Part shown: positions 1 through 5,694 of the stretch, one piece after another
How positions within the stretch are numbered: position 1 is the stretch's first letter
Layout: each line of letters opens with the position of its first letter
Source of the DNA: Pseudomonadota bacterium
GTDB taxonomy: Bacteria; Pseudomonadota; Alphaproteobacteria; SMXQ01
NCBI GenBank assembly: GCA_022562375.1
Contig: JADFPK010000068.1
Coordinates: 1 to 8,736, forward strand
DNA: 8,736 nt
Reading direction: 5' to 3'
Made by a program: the position numbers and the translations under genes
Notes under the pieces: model-generated
The model's database searches: none
The model's input: the letters and a program-made list of their open reading frames with translations, nothing else
Told to the model about the DNA's origin: nothing

Positions 1-1
1 G

Positions 2-241
2 AAGCCGGGTTATTTACGGTCAGTATCTCGGCAACTGATTGGCCGATGTGGATCGATCTCCGACTTGGAGCGAATAGAATCGAGTTACGCTTCTTCGTCT
101 GAACCTTTGGATCGTGCTCAGATTCTCTGTGACTTGCGGAAGATGGAAGCAGGAAGGAGGAACAGTTTCCTAAGCCGTGCGCGTCACGATCATTTGTTAT
201 GTGGCCGCGCCGTTAAGCTCGTTAGAGAAAACAGGCTCTGA
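2..241 (+). CDS. C-terminal fragment of an unidentified protein, cut by the left window edge
   Basis: The frame beginning at base 2 is open for 79 codons and ends at TGA 239-241. No start codon fits, so the gene must begin outside the window. The translation is rich in Arg, Glu, Leu and Ser and looks helical, for example SSEPLDRAQILCDLRKMEAG followed by a basic stretch and a C-terminal AVKLVRENRL. This reads like real protein rather than a shadow frame, because nothing convincing lies opposite it. I do not recognise the family. The charged helical tail is loosely reminiscent of C-terminal extensions of some defence-type reverse transcriptases, but that is only an impression. Base composition is lower in GC than the neighbouring genes, which hints at accessory DNA. 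Confidence 0.45.
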   Translation, partial: KPGYLRSVSRQLIGRCGSISDLERIESSYASSSEPLDRAQILCDLRKMEAGRRNSFLSRARHDHLLCGRAVKLVRENRL

Positions 242-343
242 CAGGCCAGACTACCAGACTATGAGTGTCCCCTCTCGGCACCTAACGGGCATTGCCGGGG
301 CTGACCGAAACCCGACCAAGCCGACCTTTAGGAGTACACGCAC

Positions 344-1081
344 TTAGAACCGGTAACCGTAACGCACCCCGGCGGTCTCGAGCCCTTCGTTGTTGTCGCA
401 GATATCGAGGTTCGAAATTTGGTCGTAGAACAGCGAGACGCCGTGGCGTCGGGTCAATTTGTAGCCGATCTCGAGCGACCCACGGAACAGCACGCGGCAG
501 CCGAGTTCCTTCCGGTCCGTTCTGCTGGTCTCGGTTTCGCCGTCATGGACCGCGCCGCCCGAACTGAAGCCGGCGAACAGGCTGCGCCAGAACTCCCATT
601 CCCAGGTCAGGCCGGCGTAGAGCTGGTTGGTGTCGCCGCCGGTGTTGACGGAGAAGCCGAGGTGGGGACGCGGCGATCCGATGGAGCCGAGGAAGTCCGG
701 CGAACGGAACAGCAGCTCGAGGTTGATGTCGGCCCCGCCCTCTTCGTTGTTGGTGAAAGGTCCCCGGTCGTGGGCCAGGATGCCGCCGCGAACTTCCGAT
801 AGGGCGAACCAGGATTCGTCGCCAGGGGAGCCCGGGAATGACCGGGCAACGGCGCGCCGGCGGACCCGAGGCGCGGCGCCGGGGGCCGGCCGAGCGACCG
901 GGGCCGGTCCAAGCAGCGACGGCCAGGCGGGCGGCGCCTCGGGGTCGGCAAAGGGATGGGGCTGTCGCATCAGGATGTTGAGGTCGTAATATCTCGGACT
1001 GCCCGAGGAGGCCTCGAAAGCGGCCCCCCAGCAGGCAAGGAACAGGCCGGCGGTGACGATTCGCACCATCAGACGTTTCAC
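344..1081 (-). CDS. PagL-like outer-membrane beta-barrel protein (acyloxyacyl hydrolase / lipid A 3-O-deacylase family), catalytic His replaced
   Basis: The 245-aa product has an N-terminal export signal (MKRLMVRIVTAGLFLACWGA, basic then hydrophobic). A Pro/Ala/Arg-rich linker follows at about residues 41-82, then a beta-rich domain with alternating aromatic strands and a terminal aromatic YGYRF, typical of an outer-membrane barrel. The C-terminal block DQISN...NEGLETAGVRYGYRF matches the PagL active-site region. PagL enzymes remove the 3-O-linked acyl chain of lipid A using a His-Ser-Glu triad with spacing H-x-S then 12 residues to Glu. Here Ser223 and Glu235 keep that spacing, but the His position is Gln221 (codon 419-421 on the minus strand reads CAA). 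The protein may therefore be inactive or altered. The start is GTG at 1079-1081, preceded by a GGAGAGGGGG-type ribosome site; an ATG four codons later is an alternative. It appears monocistronic. Confidence 0.7.
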   Translation of the reverse strand: MKRLMVRIVTAGLFLACWGAAFEASSGSPRYYDLNILMRQPHPFADPEAPPAWPSLLGPAPVARPAPGAAPRVRRRAVARSFPGSPGDESWFALSEVRGGILAHDRGPFTNNEEGGADINLELLFRSPDFLGSIGSPRPHLGFSVNTGGDTNQLYAGLTWEWEFWRSLFAGFSSGGAVHDGETETSRTDRKELGCRVLFRGSLEIGYKLTRRHGVSLFYDQISNLDICDNNEGLETAGVRYGYRF

Positions 1082-1515
1082 CTTCGCCCCCTCTCCGTGA
1101 TTGCCGGCGCCGATCCCTTAACAGCACTATCTGGCGCGGCGAATGAAAGCAAGCGCGGGTTTCACGCCGAGGAGGATCGTTGCCGCCATCGTCGTCCATC
1201 GTCAGGCCGGCGCGCCGGCAAGGCCCTTCCCAAGCCGCGGCGCCGGCTCGGTCCGGGCCGGCGAACGCCTCCGGTTCCACTGTCGATTGATCGAGTTCCT
1301 TGCCGCCGGCCAAGGCCCGGGACCTCCTGGCGGCCGATCCCGCCCTTGGCGAAGGCGCCGAGGTTGCGCCGAACGATCGAGGCTTGATCGACGCCGGGCG
1401 CCGAGGTCGGCTCATCCAGGATCAACAACTTGGCGCCGAAATAGGCCGCCCGCCTTCGTTCCGGGCCATCGGCCGGAGATGGCGGCGTCCTCGCGCCGGA
1501 CCGCTCAAGAGACCC
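1082..1515. other. Gene-free stretch between the PagL-like gene and aceB
   Basis: No intact gene is visible on either strand. Long open frames exist here only because the DNA is very GC-rich; their translations are Arg/Gly/Pro-rich and unconvincing. The stretch carries the ABC ATPase remnant and, at about 1083-1095, the ribosome-binding region of the PagL-like gene. I found no clear hairpin-plus-T-run terminator after the aceB stop codon. Confidence 0.55.
1260..1470 (-). pseudogene. Decayed sugar ABC transporter ATPase remnant
   Basis: One minus-strand frame reads YFGAKLLILDEPTSA and continues GVDQASIVRRNL, encoded around 1363-1452. This is the Walker B motif and D-loop region of the ATPase of ribose/fructose/inositol-type sugar importers, where the usual text is close to YFGAKxLILDEPTSALGVKQ. 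In a different frame, 1290-1313 encodes LAGGKELD, which resembles the conserved tail (MAGGxEL) of the same proteins. The two pieces are only about 100 bp apart and differ by a frameshift, so the intervening H-loop region is missing. No Walker A is present; aceB occupies the upstream side. The gene is therefore a relic. A sugar ATPase relic near an inositol catabolic cluster could be the leftover of its importer, but that link is inference. Confidence 0.55.
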
Positions 1516-3153
1516 TCAGGGGGCCGAAAGGATCCTCTCGTAGGCCGGCAGGGTGAGGAATTCGGGAAAGGTCTCGGCGGCGCTCATCCATTCGAACAGT
1601 TCCGCCGCGTCCTCGAAGTGGGCGGTGGCGAAACCGTCGTCGCCGACGGCGAGGCGTATTTTTTTGAGCTCCTCGCCCATGGTGGCCTTGAACAACGCCA
1701 TGTCGATCAACCGGCCGTCCTTAAGGTGCGCGCCGTGGCGCATCCACTGCCACAGCTGGGCGCGGGATATCTCGGCCGTCGCCGCGTCCTCCATCAGGTT
1801 GTGGAGCGGCACGCAGCCGTTGCCGCCGAGCCACGCGGCGAGGTAACAGATGCCGACATTGAGGTTCTGGCGCAGGCCCGCCTCGGTGATATCGCCTTTT
1901 GGCACCTGCAACAGGTCGGCGGCGCTGACCTCGACGTCGTTGCGCTTGCGCCCGATCTGGTTGGGGCCGGGCATATGGGCGTCGAACACTTCCTTCGCCG
2001 TGGCGATGAGACCCGGATGGGCGACCCAGGTGCCGTCGTTGCCGTCACCCACCTCGCGTTCCTTGTCCGCCCTGACCTTGGCCAGCGCGTCCCGATTCGC
2101 CGCGTCGTCGCCCTTGATCGGTATCTGCGCCGCCATGCCGCCCATGGCGTGGACATTGCGGCGGTGGCAGATCTTGATCAGGAGCAGCGAATAGGTGCGC
2201 AGGAAATGCCGGGTCATCGTCAGCTCGGCGCGGTCGGGAAGGACGAAATCCGGATGGTTCCGGAACTTCTTGATGAAGCTGTAAATGTAGTCCCAGCGCC
2301 CGCAGTTGAGTCCGGCCGAGTGCTCGCGCAACTCGTAGAGAATCTCGTCCATCTCGAAGGCGGCGAGTATGGTTTCGATCAGCACCGTCGCCTTGATCGC
2401 TCCCGTCTTGATGCCGAGCGCTTCCTCGGCGGCGGTGAACACATCGTTCCACAGACGCGCCTCGAGATAATTCTCGATCTTGGGCAGGTAGAAATAGGGC
2501 CCGCTGCCCTTGGCGAGAAGCGCCTTGGCATTGTGGAAGAAGAACAGGGCGAAATCGAACAGTGCGGCCGAGACCGGCTCGCCGTCGATGAGGACATGCT
2601 TCTCCGGCAAATGCCAGCCGCGGGGGCGGACCAGGAGCGTCGCCAGCTTGTCCCCCAGCCGGTATTCCTTGCCGGTCTTGGGATCGGTGTATTCGATCGT
2701 TCCGGCGACGGCGTCGGCGAGGTTGATCTGACCTTCGATCATGTTGTCCCAGGTCGGCGAGTTGGCGTCCTCGAAGTCGGCCATGAACACGTTGGCGCCG
2801 GAGTTCAGCGCGTTGATGATCATCTTGCGGCTGGCCGGTCCGGTGATCTCGACGCGGCGGTCGAGAAGGTCGTCGGGAAGCTCGGCCACGGTCCAGTCGG
2901 CGGCGCGAATCTCGGCCGTCTCGGCCGGGAAGTCGGGCATTTCGCCGGCATCGATGCGCGCCTGGATGACCTCGCGCCAGTGCAGCAATCGCCGCCTCTC
3001 GGGCCCGAACCGGCGTTCGAGCATGGCGACGAAATCAAGGGCATCGGGTGTCAGGATCTCGTCATATCGCGGCTTCATGGGGCCACGGATCTCGACGCCC
3101 TCCGATGGCGCGGGCTTCCCTTCCTCGATAGGTGCCACTGATTCCTGCGTCAT
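1516..3153 (-). CDS. aceB: Malate synthase A
   Basis: Malate synthase condenses glyoxylate with acetyl-CoA to give malate and CoA, the second dedicated step of the glyoxylate bypass, in the cytoplasm. The 545-aa product matches the usual length of the A isoform (about 530-550) rather than the larger G isoform. The family signature is seen as [14 protein letters not shown] (residues 276-289). Other landmarks are the substrate-binding stretch [12 protein letters not shown] (175-186), where Arg176 is the probable catalytic arginine, and [19 protein letters not shown] (452-470), where Asp456 corresponds to the catalytic base. [16 protein letters not shown] (120-135) is also typical. The ATG at 3151-3153 has a strong purine ribosome site (GGGAGGGAG). 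Isocitrate lyase (aceA) is not adjacent. A good promoter candidate lies about 220 bp upstream. The gene is intact. Confidence 0.97.
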   Translation of the reverse strand: MTQESVAPIEEGKPAPSEGVEIRGPMKPRYDEILTPDALDFVAMLERRFGPERRRLLHWREVIQARIDAGEMPDFPAETAEIRAADWTVAELPDDLLDRRVEITGPASRKMIINALNSGANVFMADFEDANSPTWDNMIEGQINLADAVAGTIEYTDPKTGKEYRLGDKLATLLVRPRGWHLPEKHVLIDGEPVSAALFDFALFFFHNAKALLAKGSGPYFYLPKIENYLEARLWNDVFTAAEEALGIKTGAIKATVLIETILAAFEMDEILYELREHSAGLNCGRWDYIYSFIKKFRNHPDFVLPDRAELTMTRHFLRTYSLLLIKICHRRNVHAMGGMAAQIPIKGDDAANRDALAKVRADKEREVGDGNDGTWVAHPGLIATAKEVFDAHMPGPNQIGRKRNDVEVSAADLLQVPKGDITEAGLRQNLNVGICYLAAWLGGNGCVPLHNLMEDAATAEISRAQLWQWMRHGAHLKDGRLIDMALFKATMGEELKKIRLAVGDDGFATAHFEDAAELFEWMSAAETFPEFLTLPAYERILSAP

Positions 3154-3374
3154 TTCTCCCTCCCTCTAATCTTTTTACCCGGGCGCCGGAGTAGGCTTGG
3201 TCGGCCTCTCGCGCCCAAACGCGACCCTAGGCGCCGTCCGCTGGATGCAGGCGGCGTGAAAGACAAGCTCCGATGGCATGGCCGGGATTTGGTAAGCAGA
3301 CCGGCTTCCCGGAATAAGCGCGAACCCGCCGGGGCCGGCCGCGAAACCACAGAACTTAGTTCCAATTTATGGTA

Positions 3375-3403
3375 ATATTATTACGTTTTTATCCTGTTGT
3401 CAA
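3375..3403 (-). promoter_or_regulatory. Sigma70-like promoter, probably for aceB
   Basis: On the minus strand a perfect -35 hexamer TTGACA (3403-3398) is followed after exactly 17 bp by TAATAT (3380-3375), a 4-of-6 match to the -10 consensus. The hexamers lie in an AT-rich island within GC-rich DNA. Transcription would start near 3368 and reach aceB through an untranslated leader of about 215 nt. The -35 box overlaps a short dyad, TGTTG-T-CAACA (3395-3405). The assignment to aceB rests on orientation and the absence of another gene between them. Confidence 0.5.
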
Positions 3404-3411
3404 CAAGAAAC

Positions 3412-3437
3412 TTACGTATTATATCGGATAATCGTAA
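3412..3437. promoter_or_regulatory. Imperfect inverted repeat behind the aceB promoter, candidate operator
   Basis: The arms TTACG-T-ATTAT (3412-3422) and ATAATCGTAA (3428-3437) are complementary over 10 bp with one bulged T and enclose a 5-bp spacer ATCGG. The dyad sits directly upstream of the -35 box of the proposed aceB promoter, where an activator would bind. No specific regulator can be named from the sequence. Confidence 0.35.
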
Positions 3438-3489
3438 TTTATTTGCGTGTTTCGCCGTCCAACCGATGGCCGCATATGCCGCCGGCCTG

Positions 3490-3653
3490 CCATAATTAAG
3501 GTGACCATAATTAAGGTGACACCATACTTAATTCCATAGCCCCAAATTACCGAGACGGGGAATTAAGTAAGCTGTCACCTTAATTCCCATAGCCCCAAAT
3601 TTCCGAGACGAGGAATTAAGTAAGCTGTCACCTTAATTCCTCACCTTAATTCC
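3490..3653. repeat. Nested direct/inverted repeat array, REP- or MITE-like
   Basis: The 7-mer AATTAAG or its complement CTTAATT occurs eight times in 164 bp. On the left are two tandem copies of a 15-mer, CCATAATTAAGGTGA (3490-3504 and 3505-3519). In the middle are two tandem copies of a 52/53-bp unit (3527-3578 and 3579-3631) that differ at a handful of positions. On the right are two tandem copies of the 13-mer TCACCTTAATTCC (3628-3640 and 3641-3653), which is inverted relative to the left 15-mers, so the array has inverted ends. Within each 52-bp unit the ends CTTAATTCC and GGAATTAAG can pair around a loop containing ATAGCCCC. It lies between the 3' end of iolG and the aceB promoter, so it could also end transcription of iolG. 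No transposase gene is present. Confidence 0.8.
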
Positions 3654-3683
3654 TGCGCGGGATTGGGTGGAGCCCCGGCGCCA

Positions 3684-4676
3684 TCAGGGACGGACCGCGA
3701 CCGGCGCGCCCTTTGCCAGCGACGTCCGCGCGGCCTCGGCGAGGACCAGCGCCATGCGGCCGTCCGCCGGGCCAACAAGCGGCGGCGCGGAGCCCTTGAC
3801 GCAGGCGATGAAGTGGTCGAGCTCGGCCCTGTAGGACTCGGCATAGCGCTCGAGGAAGAAGGTCAGCGGCTTGTCGGCGACGATACCGTCTTCGGTGGAG
3901 AGTTCGACCGATGTCGGGGTGCGGTTTCCGGCCCGCAACATGCCCTTGGCGCCGAACACCTCGATGCGCTGGTCGTAACCGTAGACCGCGCGCCGGCTGT
4001 TGGATATCTGACAAAGCGCGCCGGAGGCGAAACTGAGCACCACCGCCGCCGTATCGACATCGCCCGCCCGGCCGATGGCGTCGTCCACCAGGCAACTGGC
4101 TTTGGCGAACACCTCGACCGGGTCCTCATTCATCAGCCACCTGGCCATGTCGAAATCATGGATCATCATGTCGCGGAACAGCCCGCCCGAGACCCTGATA
4201 TAGTCGATCGGCGGCGGCGCCGGGTCGCGGCTGGTGATCGCGACCAGCTCGACGGCGCCGATGCGCCCGTCCCGAAGCTCGGCGTGGAGGGCGGCGAAGG
4301 AGGGATCGAACCGCCGGTTGAAGCCGATTTGCATCATCACGCCCCCGGCCTCGACTTCCGCCAGGCAGTCGTCCACCCGCGCAAGCTCAAGGTCGATGGG
4401 TTTTTCGCAGAAGATCGCCTTGCCGGCCCTGGCGGCGGCCTTGACGATGTCGGCGTGGGTGTCGGTGGAGCTGGCGACGATCACCGCGTCGATGGCTTCA
4501 TCATCGAGGGCTTGGCCGGCATCGGCGATCTTGGCGCCGTAACGCTTGGCGATGGCGTTGGCGGCGTCGGCACTCACGTCGACGATGGTGCGCAACTCGG
4601 CCTCAGCGTGGGCGGCGACATTGGCGGCGTGGATCTGGCCGATGCGCCCGGCGCCGAACTGGCAGATACCGATCAT
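3684..4676 (-). CDS. iolG: Inositol 2-dehydrogenase, Gfo/Idh/MocA family
   Basis: IolG oxidises myo-inositol to scyllo-inosose (2-keto-myo-inositol) with NAD+, the first step of inositol breakdown. The 330-aa length is normal. The N-terminal Rossmann fold shows the dinucleotide loop FGAGRIGQIHAAN (residues 7-19). The family motif EKPIDL (91-96) carries the catalytic Lys92. GGLFRDMMIHDFDMARW (164-180) supplies Asp169 and His173, with the D-x3-H spacing of the inositol dehydrogenase active site. The ATG at 4674-4676 has a strong GGAGGGAGGAC ribosome site. The gene is divergent from iolB-iolC, sharing a 199-bp control region, which strengthens the assignment over other members of the family. Substrate preference among inositol isomers cannot be read from the sequence. 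Confidence 0.9.
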   Translation of the reverse strand: MIGICQFGAGRIGQIHAANVAAHAEAELRTIVDVSADAANAIAKRYGAKIADAGQALDDEAIDAVIVASSTDTHADIVKAAARAGKAIFCEKPIDLELARVDDCLAEVEAGGVMMQIGFNRRFDPSFAALHAELRDGRIGAVELVAITSRDPAPPPIDYIRVSGGLFRDMMIHDFDMARWLMNEDPVEVFAKASCLVDDAIGRAGDVDTAAVVLSFASGALCQISNSRRAVYGYDQRIEVFGAKGMLRAGNRTPTSVELSTEDGIVADKPLTFFLERYAESYRAELDHFIACVKGSAPPLVGPADGRMALVLAEAARTSLAKGAPVAVRP

Positions 4677-4755
4677 CCTTGTCCTCCCTCCGCACCATTG
4701 TGGTCGTTGACCGGGCGTGGCCGCCTAAGCGGGGAAATGGCCGTACGCCCGGCGC

Positions 4756-4784
4756 TTGTCCGGGCAAAAGCGAATCTCTATTCT
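4756..4784 (+). promoter_or_regulatory. Candidate iolB-iolC promoter
   Basis: TTGTCC (4756-4761) and TATTCT (4779-4784) are separated by 17 bp; each matches 4 of 6 sigma70 consensus bases. The predicted start near 4791 would give a leader of about 85 nt. No comparably good promoter was found on the minus strand for iolG. Confidence 0.3.
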
Positions 4785-4803
4785 AGCTCCATAGTTTTCC
4801 GTC

Positions 4804-4819
4804 TACATTCATTTATGTA
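4804..4819. promoter_or_regulatory. Dyad TACAT-N6-ATGTA, candidate operator in the iolG/iolB divergent region
   Basis: A perfect 5-bp inverted repeat with a 6-bp spacer (TACATTCATTTATGTA) lies just downstream of the proposed iolB start point, a common place for a repressor operator. Inositol operons are usually controlled by an IolR-type repressor. The GGAA-N6-TTCC pattern that I recall for rhizobial IolR was not found in this intergenic region, so any regulator is unknown. Confidence 0.3.
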
Positions 4820-4875
4820 TCGTTAGATCGCGGCACCGCCGAGGCCGGCGCCACGCCGAGGGGAGGACCAGACCC

Positions 4876-5694
4876 GTGACCCTGCATCTGACCGCACACC
4901 GGGACGGCTTCGGTCCGGGACTGACCGAGATCACCCGCCTCGACGAAAGCGAGGACGCCACCGGCATCGCCCTTGCGGTGCTCAAACTCGCCGCCGGGGA
5001 AACCCTTGAGGAAACGTCCGAACATGAAACCGCCTGGCTGTTGATGGCGGGCAAGGCGACGGTGACGGCGACCGGCCGGGAGGCGGCGTTCGAGCGCCAC
5101 TCGCTGTTCGACGAGAGCGCGTCATGCATCCATGTCTCGGCCGGCGAGGCGGTCACCATCACCGCCGAGGGCGATGCCGAGTTCACGGTTTACCGCGCCG
5201 CCAACCGCGAGCGCTTCGAGGCCCGAATCTTCCACCCCGCCGACGTGCCCAACGAGCACCGCGGCAAGGGGCAGGTGGGGGGCGCGTGCTATCGATACGT
5301 GCGCACCATCTTCGATGGCGCCAGCTCCGACGCCAACGCCCGGCTGGTCCTCGGCGAGGTCATCACCATGCCCGGCCGGTGGTCGAGCTACCCGCCGCAC
5401 CACCATCCCCAGCCGGAAATCTATCACTATCGCTTCACCGAGCCTCAAGGGTACGGCCATGCCGAGCTCGGCGAGAGGGTGCACAAGATCAGGCAGTACG
5501 ACACCGTCAAGATCCTCGACGGCAAGGATCATGCCCAATGCGCGGCGCCGGGCTACGGCATGTATTATTCGTGGGTGATCCGGCACCTGCCGGGCAACCC
5601 CTACACCGTGCCCGAGTTCACCGAAGAGCATGCCTGGACCATGGGCGAGGGCGCCGGGATGTGGTCCCCCGCCGGGCTCGAGGGGGATGGCTGA
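4876..5694 (+). CDS. iolB: 5-deoxy-glucuronate isomerase
   Basis: IolB converts 5-deoxy-D-glucuronate to 5-dehydro-2-deoxy-D-gluconate (DKG), the substrate of the kinase encoded next. The 272-aa product is of family length and is a double-cupin protein. The metal site is visible in the second cupin as [16 protein letters not shown] (172-187), with the His cluster 175-177 and Glu181. Also characteristic are [20 protein letters not shown] (146-165), [20 protein letters not shown] (208-227) and [15 protein letters not shown] (229-243). The start is GTG at 4876 with GGGAGGA at 4861-4867; an upstream start is excluded by the spacing to this site. The stop overlaps the iolC start by 8 nt (ATGGCTGA), implying translational coupling. 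Confidence 0.95.
   Translation: MTLHLTAHRDGFGPGLTEITRLDESEDATGIALAVLKLAAGETLEETSEHETAWLLMAGKATVTATGREAAFERHSLFDESASCIHVSAGEAVTITAEGDAEFTVYRAANRERFEARIFHPADVPNEHRGKGQVGGACYRYVRTIFDGASSDANARLVLGEVITMPGRWSSYPPHHHPQPEIYHYRFTEPQGYGHAELGERVHKIRQYDTVKILDGKDHAQCAAPGYGMYYSWVIRHLPGNPYTVPEFTEEHAWTMGEGAGMWSPAGLEGDG

Larger units (their letters stand above)
3154..3683. other. Intergenic region between aceB and iolG
   Basis: This stretch contains, in order, the aceB leader (3154-3368, GC-rich), the promoter and dyad described separately, an AT-rich segment to about 3445, a short GC-rich piece, and the repeat array up to 3653. Thirty bases then separate the array from the iolG stop codon. I see no convincing protein gene. 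A minus-strand frame at 3150-3365 with a TTG start ends in an ATGA overlap with aceB, but it has a compositionally driven Arg/Ser/Pro-rich translation and almost exactly fills the predicted leader. Confidence 0.6.

Noticed and set aside
246..261. Tandem CCAGACTA duplication after the partial left-edge gene
   Set aside because: Only two 8-bp copies with no flanking element; may be chance or slippage.
543..1415. 290-codon minus-strand frame overlapping the PagL-like gene
   Set aside because: Arg/Pro-rich out-of-frame translation; only its LAGGKELD piece is meaningful, as part of the ABC ATPase relic.
1300..3141. 613-codon open frame on the plus strand opposite aceB
   Set aside because: It is a GC-driven antisense shadow of malate synthase; the minus-strand product has full family motifs and the plus-strand translation has none.
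3150..3365. 71-codon frame with TTG start and ATGA overlap with aceB
   Set aside because: The overlap is attractive, but the translation is Arg/Ser/Pro/Gly-rich, the start would lie within a few bases of the predicted transcription start, and there is no ribosome site.
3490..3653. CRISPR array
   Set aside because: Repeats are directly adjacent and nested with inverted copies, with no uniform repeat-spacer alternation and no cas genes.
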